From Candidatus Magasanikbacteria bacterium GW2011_GWC2_45_8 (lineage in GTDB: Bacteria; Patescibacteriota; Patescibacteriia; Magasanikbacterales; UBA10146): 34,123 nucleotides of DNA. The translations under genes and the position numbers were made by a program. A model generated the notes under the pieces. It saw only the letters and a program-made list of their open reading frames with translations, did no database searches and had not been told where the DNA came from. Position 1 is the first letter of the stretch; each line of letters begins with the position of its first letter. The DNA lies in NCBI GenBank assembly GCA_001001925.1, contig LCLH01000004.1:1-34123 (forward strand). The letters run 5' to 3'. This document shows, piece by piece, positions 13,728-22,010 of the stretch.

Positions 13728-15125
13728 TTATCGGTACCCTAATAATACTATATCCCCTATATTAGTACCAGTAGGGCCGGAGATGATCAGTTCGTGCAAC
13801 GGCTTGAAGTAATTGTACGGGTCGTTGTTGAGTGCCATCTTCTCCGCATTCAAACCCAGCGTATTGCCGCGTATCAGCGTCTGCGAATCCACAATAGCGC
13901 CACCAACCTTCTCCGGAGCGACGCCGTCAATGCCGTCGGTGTCAAATGCCGCAAGCACCTCGCCTTCTTTCAAGCGCCCCAAGCTTTCTATAACTACCTG
14001 CTGATTGCGCCCGCCAGCACCCTTACCGCGCACATGCATGGTTGTTTCCCCCGTGGCAATCAAAAGCAGAGGCTTGCTTGTGTTTTCTTGCTTTTTTTTC
14101 AGCGCATTAAATGTTTTAAATACGCGCTCAACAGTGACACTCACCTCGCCTTGCAAGGCATGTGTCCATGGCAAAACTTCATACCCCTTTTTCCGCGCAA
14201 TCGCAACGGCAACGGTAAGTGTAGACTCGTGCCCACCGATTAAAAAATTGTACACGCGGTTACTGCAAAAAACTTCATGATCCGCTTTGGGAGTTTCAGG
14301 GCATTTGCCGCGTTCTCCATTTTTCAAATGCGTGCGGATTGCCGCCGGTGTTTTCTTCCACAACCCATGATGACGTAAAATTTCAACCGCTTGTCCAAAA
14401 GTGGACGAATCCGGCACGGTGGGGCCGGAAGCAATGGTTTCCAACGAATCGCCAACCACGTCGGACAAATACAAACACACCATCTTGGCGTTTGCGGTAC
14501 TGCATGCCAATTGTCCGCCTTTTACGCATGAAACATGCTTGCGAATTACATTGATTTCATCAATACTTGCTTTTGATCTGATGAGTAATTCCGTAAGTTT
14601 AATGCTCTCCGGCAATGTGATGCCCTCCGCAGGCACGTCCAGCATGGCAGAACCACCACCAGAAAAAAGCCCGATAATCAAATCGTCTTTGCGCGCGCTT
14701 TTCAAAATACGCAGAATTTTCTTTGCACCCGCCACCCCGTTTTGGTTGGGAAAAGGATGACCCGCGACACAATGACCAATCGTCTTAAGTTTACAGTCTG
14801 TCTGGAGCGCTCCTATGGCAATAAATCCATCAGTAACCCGCTTTCCAAAAATTTCTTCTACCGCGCGCGCCATTTCATAGGTTCCTTTACCCGCTCCAAT
14901 CACTAAAATGCGTTTAAACACATTCAAGTCAAGTGTGATTTTCTCTTGCACAGAAAGTTTTCCCGCACCGGTTACACGCAGAGCTTTTTTTACAATTTTA
15001 TACGGATTGCTCTCCGCAACCACTTTTTCAATAATGTCTAAAATATCTCCGCGTAATTTTTTAGTAGCGGCGCCGGAGGCATTGTTTAAAATGTATTTCC
15101 GCTCTTTAATCAAACCCATACTCAT
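13728..15125 (-). CDS. Glycerate 2-kinase (MOFRL/DUF4147 family)
   Basis: 465 aa, the usual length. It phosphorylates D-glycerate to 2-phosphoglycerate with ATP. The N-terminal domain has VIGAGKGTYEMARAVEE, VAGHPFPN, LFSGGGSAMLDVPAEGIT and RKHVSCVKGGQLA. The C-terminal MOFRL domain has LLIATGETTMHVRGKGAGGRNQQ and AAFDTDGIDGVAPEKVGGAI. The ATG at 15125 overlaps the upstream dehydrogenase stop as ATGA, so translation is coupled. Hydroxypyruvate or tartronate reduction followed by glycerate phosphorylation is the usual pathway of this pair. Here the dehydrogenase frame is broken upstream of the coupling site, which could lower kinase translation. Confidence 0.94.
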   Translation of the reverse strand: MSMGLIKERKYILNNASGAATKKLRGDILDIIEKVVAESNPYKIVKKALRVTGAGKLSVQEKITLDLNVFKRILVIGAGKGTYEMARAVEEIFGKRVTDGFIAIGALQTDCKLKTIGHCVAGHPFPNQNGVAGAKKILRILKSARKDDLIIGLFSGGGSAMLDVPAEGITLPESIKLTELLIRSKASIDEINVIRKHVSCVKGGQLACSTANAKMVCLYLSDVVGDSLETIASGPTVPDSSTFGQAVEILRHHGLWKKTPAAIRTHLKNGERGKCPETPKADHEVFCSNRVYNFLIGGHESTLTVAVAIARKKGYEVLPWTHALQGEVSVTVERVFKTFNALKKKQENTSKPLLLIATGETTMHVRGKGAGGRNQQVVIESLGRLKEGEVLAAFDTDGIDGVAPEKVGGAIVDSQTLIRGNTLGLNAEKMALNNDPYNYFKPLHELIISGPTGTNIGDIVLLGYR

Positions 15126-16088
15126 TCCGGTTTTACGGCATTGGGGGGTGTTTTTCCTTGCAATGCGGCAATGATATTGCGCGCAGCGGCTTCTGCCATG
15201 GCAGAACGCGCCGCAATGGTGGCAGATGCAATATGCGGCGTCATAATGATGTTATCAAGTTTGCGCAACTCCATGTGATCTTTTAAATCACAATCAATGG
15301 CAGGTTCGCACTCATACACATCAATCGCCGCGCCGGCAATCTGTTTTTTGGAAAGTGCTTGCAATACCGCCTTTTCTTCAACCACGGGCCCGCGCGCTGT
15401 GTTAATGAGATACGCGGTCTTTTTCATGAGTTTGATATTTTTTCGATTGATGAGATAGCGCGTCTCGCGAGTTAAAGGCACATGAAGCGTTACAAAATCC
15501 GCTTGTTTCAAAAGTGCTTCAAGACTCATGCGGCGCGCGCCAAATTCTTTTTCAAAATCAGCATTACGGCTCTGGCTGTTGTAAATAAATTTTACCCCAA
15601 AACTCTTAAGCCTGCGCGCCACGCCGCCCCCAATGCGCCCCAACCCAACAATGCCGATTGTCTTGCCGTATAAATCCTGCCCCATCAAAAGCATTGGCTC
15701 CCAGCCACGATATTTATGCGCACGAATAAACCGTTCCGCCTCGCCCACGCGCCGTGCCAAAGCCAACATAAGCGTTACGGTAAACTCCGCGACTGATTCG
15801 GTAATCTCCGGCCCGGGTTGCGGCGGCTTTTAAGTCTATGTTATCAAACCCCACCGCGTAATTAGCAATAATTTTTAATCGCGGGCTACCCGCGTCCATT
15901 ATTTCCCCGTCAATTTTATCCGTCAACAAACACAAAAGCGCGTCTATGTCTTTCATTTCTCTTAAAAGTTCGCCTTTGGTGAGTACACGGTCATGTGGAG
16001 AAACTTTTACCTTGTAACCCTGTTTTTTAAGCAATGACAAGCCTGCGTCCGGTATGCAACGCGAAACAAATATACTAAATGAAGACAT
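15122..16088 (-). pseudogene. D-2-hydroxyacid dehydrogenase (glyoxylate/hydroxypyruvate reductase), frameshifted by a small deletion
   Basis: Two overlapping frames make one gene. The N-terminal part (16088 to about 15820) has FVSRCIPDAGLSLLKKQG and IIANYAVGFDNIDLKAAA. The C-terminal part, in another frame, resumes at PGPEITESVAEFTVTLMLALARR and runs to 15122. It keeps the NAD loop GLGRIGGGVARRL and catalytic R, E and H (NTARGPV, DVYECEPA, TPHIAS). Between KAA and PGPEI about ten residues expected in the family are reduced to four bases, a net loss near 26 nt that is not a multiple of three. Everything else looks intact, so the break is recent, or it is an assembly error. Without frameshifting no active enzyme is made. 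Confidence 0.85.
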
Positions 16089-16129
16089 ATATTAAAATAG
16101 ATCGCCGTGATGTTTTTCTTGGCGAATTA

Positions 16130-16606
16130 TTAAACAAAACCCTCTAGCCGAGTCAATTCTTCAGTGCCAACCAAAGCATGACTTCTCAAAATATGTATAA
16201 GTGTACGTTTAAATTCTTGTTCACGTTCTATTTTGCGATTAATTCGCGCCCCGATTTCCGCGCCTAGATCCGACAACTTGTCATCAAGATACGACTTGGA
16301 AACCATGCGAGTTTCCATTCCCGCCAAGTCGCCCTTGGTGGCAAAACGTTCTAGATCATCTTTGGTTGCCATGCGGGATTCAATCCCATCAACACGTCCT
16401 GAAAGTTCAGCTATATCATCTTTGGTTGCCATGCGGGATTCAATCCCATCAACACGTCCTGAAAGTTCAGCTATATCATCTTTGGTTGCCATGCGGGATT
16501 CAATAGAAGCAATTTTTTCATTAAATTCTTCTTTGACCACCATATTTTCCTGTAAAAAATCAAACAAATCCTTTGTTGTAATTTCGTTAAGATTAGATTC
16601 GTTCAT
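16130..16606 (-). CDS. Coiled-coil protein with perfect 20-residue tandem repeats
   Basis: 158 aa. After KDLFDFLQENMVVKEEFNEKIASIE come two identical 20-residue units of the form SRMATKDDIAELSGRVDGIE, a third partial SRMATKDD, then degenerate versions (LERFATKGDLAGMETRM). A final helix (LSDLGAEIGARINRKIEREQEFKRTLIHILR) leads to the tail. Heptad-like spacing predicts a long parallel coiled coil, resembling in style the KDD/KxDI repeat proteins of phages and Borrelia Bdr; function is unknown. No signal peptide or membrane segment is visible. It has its own promoter just after ahcY. Confidence 0.8.
   Translation of the reverse strand: MNESNLNEITTKDLFDFLQENMVVKEEFNEKIASIESRMATKDDIAELSGRVDGIESRMATKDDIAELSGRVDGIESRMATKDDLERFATKGDLAGMETRMVSKSYLDDKLSDLGAEIGARINRKIEREQEFKRTLIHILRSHALVGTEELTRLEGFV
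16355..16500. repeat. 60-nt perfect tandem repeat, about 2.4 copies
   Basis: Bases 16381-16440 and 16441-16500 are identical over 60 nt, and 16355-16380 matches the end of the same unit. The unit is a multiple of three, so copy changes keep the reading frame of the coiled-coil gene. Base-perfect identity means recent duplication or ongoing homogenisation. Confidence 0.95.
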
Positions 16607-16651
16607 AGTAAAAAGATTTGATTTATTTAGAATGCACTTGGCGATATTTTT

Positions 16652-16680
16652 ATTATACCAAAAAAGACAAAAAACAACAA
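16652..16680 (-). promoter_or_regulatory. Sigma70-type promoter of the repeat-protein gene
   Basis: Minus strand: -35 TTGTTG (16680-16675), 17-base spacer, -10 TATAAT (16657-16652), giving a leader of about 40 bases before the ATG at 16606. It lies immediately after the ahcY stop. Confidence 0.7.
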
Positions 16681-16683
16681 ATT

Positions 16684-17988
16684 CTAGTAGCGATAATGTT
16701 CCGATTTGTAAGGTCCTTCAACCGGCACTCCCAGATATGTGGCCTGCTCCTGTGAAAGTTTTGTCAACCTCGCCTTGAGATGCGCCAAATGCAGACGCGC
16801 GACTTCTTCATCCAATGCTTTTGGTAAACAATATACTTGCCCGCTCGCATACTCTCCTTTATTTTTCCACAATGCCAACTGCGCAAGTACCTGGTTAGTA
16901 AATGACGCGCTCATTACAAAACTCGGATGCCCTTGCGCGTTGCCCAAATTCACCAAACGTCCGCGAGAAAGAAGAATCAATGTTTTGCTGTTTTTCCATG
17001 TAAAGCGATCCACTTGAGGCTTGATTTGATCCTCGGAGATATCTTTTTGCGATGTAAGCCACGCCACATCTATCTCATTGTCAAAATGCCCGATATTGCA
17101 AACTACCACGCCGTCTTTCATGCTTTTCATGTGCGCGCCGGTAATAATCTTGGTGCATCCGGTGGTGGTTACAAAAATATCCCCCACACCCGCGGCTTGT
17201 TCCATGGTAACCACTTCAAACCCTTCCATAGCGGCTTGCAAGGCGTTGATGGGGTCAATTTCCGTAATCAACACGCGCGCGCCGTAGCCCCGCATGCTTT
17301 GCGAACATCCTTTGCCCACGTCGCCATATCCCGCAATTACCACCACTTTGCCTGCGAGCATGATATTGAGCGCCTGTTTGATGCCGTCCGCCAAACTCTC
17401 ACGGCATCCATATTTATTATCAAACTTTGATTTGGTTACGGAATCGTTCACGTTGATAGCAGGAATCCCGAGTGTTCCCTTTTCTGCCATCTGATACAGG
17501 CGATGCACGCCGGTGGTGGTTTCTTCTGACACGCCTTTTATATCTTTTAACATCTGCGGATATTTTTCGTGCACGAGCAAAGTGAGGTCTCCGCCGTCAT
17601 CCAGCAGTAAATTAGGTGCCTTGCCTCCGTGGAATTTGAGCGATTGCTCCACACACCACCAATATTCTTTCTCTGTTTCTCCTTTCCACGCAAACACCGG
17701 AACGCCCGTGTGAGCCACCGCCGCGGCCGCTTGATCTTGCGTTGAAAAGATATTACAGCTACTCCAACGAACCTCCGCGCCCAGACGCGTGAGCGTTTCA
17801 ATCAAGACTGCAGTTTGTACGGTCATGTGCAAACATCCGGCAATACGCGCGCCTTTAAACGGTTTTGCGGCGCCATATTTTTTCCGCAAAGACATGAGAC
17901 CTGGCATTTCTTTTTCCGCGATTTCAATTTCTTTGCGCCCCCATGCGGCAAGTTTGATATCCCTAACTTTATAGTCGTGTGATGGCAT
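16684..17988 (-). CDS. ahcY: S-adenosyl-L-homocysteine hydrolase
   Basis: Reversibly splits S-adenosylhomocysteine into adenosine and homocysteine with tightly bound NAD, removing the inhibitor of methyltransferases. 434 aa, the standard length without the mycobacterial-type insert. Substrate-domain motifs: HMTVQTAVLIETL, SSCNIFSTQDQAAAA, DDGGDLT and EETTTGVHRLY. NAD domain: INVNDSVTKSKFDNKYGCRESL, then VVIAGYGDVGKGCSQSM, CNIGHFDNEID and RLVNLGNAQGHPS. C-terminal KSEHYRY is the conserved dimer tail that reaches the NAD of the partner subunit. All key residues appear present. No metK, metE/H or SAH riboswitch is seen nearby. The promoter is at 18015-18043 with a T-rich leader lacking a Shine-Dalgarno. 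Confidence 0.97.
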   Translation of the reverse strand: MPSHDYKVRDIKLAAWGRKEIEIAEKEMPGLMSLRKKYGAAKPFKGARIAGCLHMTVQTAVLIETLTRLGAEVRWSSCNIFSTQDQAAAAVAHTGVPVFAWKGETEKEYWWCVEQSLKFHGGKAPNLLLDDGGDLTLLVHEKYPQMLKDIKGVSEETTTGVHRLYQMAEKGTLGIPAINVNDSVTKSKFDNKYGCRESLADGIKQALNIMLAGKVVVIAGYGDVGKGCSQSMRGYGARVLITEIDPINALQAAMEGFEVVTMEQAAGVGDIFVTTTGCTKIITGAHMKSMKDGVVVCNIGHFDNEIDVAWLTSQKDISEDQIKPQVDRFTWKNSKTLILLSRGRLVNLGNAQGHPSFVMSASFTNQVLAQLALWKNKGEYASGQVYCLPKALDEEVARLHLAHLKARLTKLSQEQATYLGVPVEGPYKSEHYRY

Positions 17989-18014
17989 AGAAAAATAAAA
18001 AATTTAATGATTTT

Positions 18015-18043
18015 ATTGTACTCTCTTTTGCGCGCATATTCAA
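18015..18043 (-). promoter_or_regulatory. Sigma70-type promoter of ahcY
   Basis: Minus strand: -35 TTGAAT (18043-18038), 17-base spacer, -10 TACAAT (18020-18015). The leader of about 20 bases is AT-rich with no Shine-Dalgarno and no room for a riboswitch. Confidence 0.7.
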
Positions 18044-18078
18044 ATCCCCACACGAACATGTCTGCCCGCGTACGCGGT

Positions 18079-19014
18079 TCACACAATGATACACTGCTTT
18101 GAAGGGTATCCCGCCGCGGCAGACGCTTTGACATACGCGCTCACGCGGAAACGCGGTGGAATTTCCATAAACATTTTAAGCGGAGAAATTTCAAACTTTA
18201 AATGATGAATAAAAAACTGCTGAATCGTTGCAAGCAATTCATTCGGCGCAAAAATATGCCACACGACTCTCTCATGCACCATTGCCGCCGCCGGAGCGAG
18301 CGCATCACCAAGTCCCGACAAATCATTTTTTTTGTACGCGTCGCGCATGCCCCATGGCAAAGTTTCCATGGAAAACAATCCTTCTTTCCCACCTATCGTG
18401 CATAACGTGGAACGCTCACCCACTTCAATAGTTCCTTTAAGCGGAGCCCCAGAAGAAGAACTTTCATGTTTTTCTTGCTCTGCGAGCAGGTACGTGATAC
18501 TTGGCATGTCCACAGCGATACGAACCAAACGTAATCCCGCCCGTGCATACACCACTTTCCAAGAATCTAACACTGACCGCTCCAATGCATAATAACCAAA
18601 TACCTCGCGCGCATTTTCTTTTGTTTGAGAACCTTGGACAGCCCATTCTTTAAAACGTACCTCGCGCGCGGGCACACTAAATAGACTACAGATATGTTCT
18701 TTCAAAAGTGTGTGTGCCTGTTTTTGCGTTACACCTTTTGGCGCCTCAAAAAAACCAAATGTCGTGTTTGATAAAGGAACGCTCATAACACAGTCACAAT
18801 TTTTGATCTTGAGCGCGCTCGCCATAGAGCGCAGAGCCTTTTCCACTTGCTCCAAATCAACATCCGCGTGCTCGCCCGTCTGTGCGCGCTTGAGGCGTAT
18901 CTGCGCATATTTGTGCGCTTGTAAATGATGCGTGTGATGCGTGCATGAGACAACAGTAACCGCTTCATCGGTTACCGCAGTTCCCAATTGAATTGATGAT
19001 CGCAATATGCCCAT
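18079..19014 (-). CDS. Divergent PilM-like actin-fold protein
   Basis: 311 aa from the ATG at 19014. The start GILRSSIQLGTAVTDEAVTVV resembles the first beta strands of PilM (DIGSxxIKVVEL), but the phosphate loop is not conserved. The middle segment CDCVMSVPLSNTTFGFFEAP...KEHICSLFSVPAREVRFKEW resembles the PilM SHS2 insertion, and YYALERSVLDSWKVVYARAGLRLVRIAVDMPS the next conserved block. Nucleotide-binding residues look degenerate (IEVGERSTLCTIGGKEG in place of DMG..T). It may be a structural paralogue of the pilM at 1556, for a second pilus or secretion machine. It stands alone between ahcY and a small membrane protein. Confidence in the family is moderate. Confidence 0.6.
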   Translation of the reverse strand: MGILRSSIQLGTAVTDEAVTVVSCTHHTHHLQAHKYAQIRLKRAQTGEHADVDLEQVEKALRSMASALKIKNCDCVMSVPLSNTTFGFFEAPKGVTQKQAHTLLKEHICSLFSVPAREVRFKEWAVQGSQTKENAREVFGYYALERSVLDSWKVVYARAGLRLVRIAVDMPSITYLLAEQEKHESSSSGAPLKGTIEVGERSTLCTIGGKEGLFSMETLPWGMRDAYKKNDLSGLGDALAPAAAMVHERVVWHIFAPNELLATIQQFFIHHLKFEISPLKMFMEIPPRFRVSAYVKASAAAGYPSKQCIIV

Positions 19015-19025
19015 ACAGTATATTA

Positions 19026-19058
19026 AATATATCACCGCCTCTTTGAGCGATGATATAT
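19026..19058 (-). promoter_or_regulatory. Extended -10 and hairpin upstream of the PilM-like gene
   Basis: Minus-strand TGATATATT (extended -10, TATATT at 19031-19026) lies 11 bases before the ATG at 19014. It overlaps an inverted repeat ATATATCA (19027-19034) / TGATATAT (19051-19058) with an inner CGC/GCG pair. The hairpin could end the upstream transcript (gene ending at 19072) or act as an operator. Confidence 0.45.
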
Positions 19059-19071
19059 GGTATGTCTCATG

Positions 19072-19485
19072 TTACTCTGTCAATTTATTGAGACCGGAAA
19101 CCACCAATTGACCTGCCACCACTTTGCCCATTACCGCCACTTTGTCTCCGTTTACAAATCCACGTCCCACCAGTGTTGCCACAAAATTGCTTTGGGGGTT
19201 AGTAACTATTGGATAGGTTTGATTGTCAACTTGCAACTGCGCGACCGCGGTAGTAAGAATAAGTTTACCCGAGTATGTCTGAATCCCCGGAGTGCCGGAG
19301 ATTGGCGCGGTGGGAAGTGTGGGTGGCTGTTTACCGTTTGAGTTAATAATGGGTGTGCCTTGCGTCTTTTGTATAGTGCCCACTTGTTTTGCAAGCCTTT
19401 GGTTCCATGCATATAGAATGCCCCATACGAGCAAAACCACGAGTATTAACGCGCCAATAAGTATAAAGAGCTGTTTTTTGGTCAT
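19072..19485 (-). CDS. Small single-pass membrane protein
   Basis: 137 aa from the ATG at 19485, where the conserved-looking pattern MTKKQLFILIGALILVVLL begins. One N-terminal membrane helix (about 6-27), a Gln/Pro/Thr/Asn-rich linker, then a compact beta-rich domain of about 60 residues (TYSGKLILTTAVAQLQVDNQTYPIV, GRGFVNGDKVAVMGKVVAGQLVVSGL). The NGDKVAVMGKV pattern is reminiscent of small OB-like barrels, without enough to assign a family. Orientation would place the domain outside the cell. It sits between dus and the PilM-like gene. Function unknown. Confidence 0.7.
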   Translation of the reverse strand: MTKKQLFILIGALILVVLLVWGILYAWNQRLAKQVGTIQKTQGTPIINSNGKQPPTLPTAPISGTPGIQTYSGKLILTTAVAQLQVDNQTYPIVTNPQSNFVATLVGRGFVNGDKVAVMGKVVAGQLVVSGLNKLTE

Positions 19486-19510
19486 AATTTTAGTTAAAAA
19501 GTATGGGATA

Positions 19511-19539
19511 AGTATAGCAAAATGGCTAAAAAAATACAA
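19511..19539 (-). promoter_or_regulatory. Promoter of the small membrane-protein gene
   Basis: Minus strand: -35 TTGTAT (19539-19534), 17-base spacer, extended -10 TGCTATACT with TATACT at 19516-19511. The leader to the ATG at 19485 is about 18 bases without a Shine-Dalgarno. Confidence 0.6.
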
Positions 19540-19557
19540 ACGAACAGTTTAAAGGTT

Positions 19558-20604
19558 TTATTCTTTACCATTCCACGCATGTATCACCTTCTCCACATCA
19601 TCGGCACTTTGTGTGGTCATGAGCTGTATGCGCAATTCACGCGCACCGTCAAACCCGGAACAATACCACGCCAAGTGCTTGCGCATGTTCAAAAAACGCT
19701 GATCCGGTGAAATTTTTTCAAAATATCGCGAATGCTCTATGCATGCTTGTAATTTTTCTTCACGCGTTGCCGTGTGATCCGCAAACACCCATGGGTTCCC
19801 TTCCGCGGCACGGCCAATCAAAACACCATCCACGCCGTACTGCGCCACGCGTTCGCGCGCTTGCGCAAGCGACGAAACATCACCATTGCCCAAAATCATT
19901 GTGCCGCTTCCGCGCGCAATCTCCACCGCGCGACCAATTGCATCCCAATTTGCCAAACCGGTATACAACTGTTTCAGCGTACGGCCATGAATTGCGATTG
20001 CAACCGGCTCCACCTCAAGCAAATGTTTTATCCATTCTTCTACTGCCACCGCGTCATACCCGATGCGCGTTTTTATAGTAAGCGGCAACACGCAGCGCAC
20101 AGGCGCACCGTCCAAACGCGCCCACTCTGTGTGCACATACTCAAGAATCGCAGGATGCAACCCCGCATCCGCTATCTCAACTCCCCGCCCCCAATCTTCC
20201 AATCCGCGCCGCGCCTCGCGAACAATTTCTTTTGCCAGATCCGGCGTGCGAATCAATGCCGCTCCACTCCCCGCTTCCGCGATATTTTTTGCGGGGCAAC
20301 CCATGTTGATATCCACCCCGTCAAACCCAAGCGCCGCAGCCACCAATGCCGCTTTGTAAAACGCCTCCGGATGATAACCAAAAACTTGTGCCACCACAGG
20401 ACGCTCAAGCTCACTGTAACGAAAATCCCGCATCAAACGCAATGCGCCCGCTTCTATTCCCTCGGCGGCAGTAAATTCCGTATACACAACATGAGGATGC
20501 CCATATTTGGCGGACATAAAACGAAAGGCGGCGTCAGTAACGCCGTCCATTGGTGCAAGCCCTATTATCGGTTTGACAAGTTGTTTCCAGAACCCTCTTT
20601 CCAT
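19558..20604 (-). CDS. dus: tRNA-dihydrouridine synthase
   Basis: FMN enzyme that reduces uridine to dihydrouridine in the tRNA D-loop using NADPH. 348 aa. TIM-barrel motifs: GLAPMDGVTDAAFR (FMN site), VYTEFTAAEGIEAG, VVAQVFGYHPEAF, DINMGCPAKNI with the catalytic cysteine, TIKTRIGYD, IAIHGRTLKQLY, ILGNGDVSS and GVLIGRAAEGNPWVF. The C-terminal helical tRNA-binding domain is present (EKISPDQRFLNMRKHLAWYCSGF). It is DusB-like in layout, but CPR Dus subfamilies are hard to tell apart by eye. It lies between the small anchored protein and the lytic transglycosylase on the same strand. Confidence 0.94.
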   Translation of the reverse strand: MERGFWKQLVKPIIGLAPMDGVTDAAFRFMSAKYGHPHVVYTEFTAAEGIEAGALRLMRDFRYSELERPVVAQVFGYHPEAFYKAALVAAALGFDGVDINMGCPAKNIAEAGSGAALIRTPDLAKEIVREARRGLEDWGRGVEIADAGLHPAILEYVHTEWARLDGAPVRCVLPLTIKTRIGYDAVAVEEWIKHLLEVEPVAIAIHGRTLKQLYTGLANWDAIGRAVEIARGSGTMILGNGDVSSLAQARERVAQYGVDGVLIGRAAEGNPWVFADHTATREEKLQACIEHSRYFEKISPDQRFLNMRKHLAWYCSGFDGARELRIQLMTTQSADDVEKVIHAWNGKE

Positions 20605-20644
20605 ATTTATGAACTTACCATATACATTTCGTAATTCACCAACA

Positions 20645-22003
20645 CTACTTCGCCGCGTTCAAATTGTCAATATCCTCCTGAAACCCTTTTGCAATCGCAA
20701 TTACATTATCCCCGTAAAAACGAAATGCGACATTGGTGCCGCCTGAAAAATAGCGCATTGCCGCACGCCATTCCGCGTCTTTGGTTTGTGCCGCCGCGCC
20801 GTTTGCTTTGAGTAAAATCGCCGAAGCCATAAATGCGTCGCGCGTATCCCATGGATTTGCCGTCGCTTGTCCCGTAATTGTTGTCACTTCATTCCTATGC
20901 GCCATCCACGTTGACGGAATAAATTGCGCTGGTCCCATGGCACCGCCCCAGCCTATTTTTTTGCCATTTTTTGTCATGGGACATGAAACCGGCATCACAT
21001 CCGGATCCAAACCAAGCTCTTCCGTAATTTGTTTGAATAAAGGCTGATCCCTTTCCGGCTTCATCACCACGCGCCAACTTTTTTCCGGCGGGTCGCCCGG
21101 TCTGTTGCAGGTGCCCACATTGCGCCCCAAATTTGATTCTTGTTTTATGATAGCGAGCAAAAATGCGGGACGCACACCTGTCAGATTTGATGCCCACTGC
21201 GCAAGAGATACCGCCTCGCCAAAATTGATCTGCTTTGACACTCCCACCAAATCGTAAATACGGCTCCTAATTTCCGCGGCGCGCTTGCGCACATCAGACA
21301 ACACTTGCTGATATTGCTTTTCTCTCCCGCCGGTTTCTTTGAGCAAGCTGTCTTGCTCGCGCTTTGCCTGATCAACCGCCTGCTGTTGGAGAGACTGGAT
21401 GGAGAGCAAATTACCAACCGACATTTTTTGATCCTGCAATTCTCCAGCCTTGTTATCCAACTCTTTTTTTAATTCTTTGGTATTCTGCAAAACTTCACGC
21501 AAACCAATCTGCAACTGATCCAACTGGTCAATCTCAAGAAAAAAATCAGACAACGTGTTGGATACCAGCATCAAATCCACCGGAGTAGTTTGATCTTGCT
21601 TATGAATCTGCCTAATGAGCTCGGAAAGCAAAACACGATGCTGGTCAATCTTTTGCATTGTTTCATCTACCTTTTTTTCCGTCACAACCAGTTTGCTTGA
21701 AACATCTTTTAGTTTGAGCGTAGTGGCTTTAATCTGCAAACCCAATTTATCACGTTGTTTTTTAAGCCCCGTAATTTTATTTTGCAATGTTTTTTTCTGC
21801 GTCTGCGTGGTGGCTAGCTCCCCCTCATACTGTTTTATCTGATCCTCAATCTGCTGGAGTTCCTGCTCCAATTGCGCTTTTTCGCTTGCCGTGTCAGCCT
21901 GCGCACGGCGCGTATAGCCAAAAACGCCTGTTGCCACAAGCCCAAACACAATGCACGCAACAAGCATGCACCATACTATTTTTACCTTAAATATTTTCCG
22001 CAT
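20645..22003 (-). CDS. Secreted lytic transglycosylase with PcsB/EnvC-like coiled coil
   Basis: 452 aa from the ATG at 22003 (a TTG six bases upstream is less likely). An N-terminal signal or anchor (about 6-30) is followed by a long coiled coil (about 38-235). Its middle, TTPVDLMLVSNTLSDFFLEIDQLDQL, matches the hinge region of PcsB/CwlO/EnvC-type FtsEX partners. The C-terminal domain is a soluble lytic transglycosylase: IIKQESNLGRNVG with catalytic E289, GAMGPAQFIPSTW, AFMASAILLKANG and AMRYFSGG. Two cysteines (about 299 and 341) lie in the exported domain and could form a disulfide. FtsEX partners usually carry CHAP, NlpC/P60 or LytM domains, so this combination suggests a different cutting chemistry under FtsEX control. 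Confidence 0.88.
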   Translation of the reverse strand: MRKIFKVKIVWCMLVACIVFGLVATGVFGYTRRAQADTASEKAQLEQELQQIEDQIKQYEGELATTQTQKKTLQNKITGLKKQRDKLGLQIKATTLKLKDVSSKLVVTEKKVDETMQKIDQHRVLLSELIRQIHKQDQTTPVDLMLVSNTLSDFFLEIDQLDQLQIGLREVLQNTKELKKELDNKAGELQDQKMSVGNLLSIQSLQQQAVDQAKREQDSLLKETGGREKQYQQVLSDVRKRAAEIRSRIYDLVGVSKQINFGEAVSLAQWASNLTGVRPAFLLAIIKQESNLGRNVGTCNRPGDPPEKSWRVVMKPERDQPLFKQITEELGLDPDVMPVSCPMTKNGKKIGWGGAMGPAQFIPSTWMAHRNEVTTITGQATANPWDTRDAFMASAILLKANGAAAQTKDAEWRAAMRYFSGGTNVAFRFYGDNVIAIAKGFQEDIDNLNAAK

Positions 22004-22010
22004 ACTCAAT

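Noticed and set aside
16355..16500. Direct repeats that might be a CRISPR array
   Set aside because: The units are contiguous with no spacers and lie inside a coding frame as 20-residue repeats. No cas genes are near.
17989..18080. Possible SAH riboswitch upstream of ahcY
   Set aside because: A promoter sits at 18015-18043, leaving a leader of about 20 bases, too short for the known SAH-binding structures.
19774..20634. 286-codon plus-strand frame opposite dus
   Set aside because: Opposite strand of a well-conserved enzyme gene. Its composition (many Arg, His, Cys) is typical of an antisense shadow.
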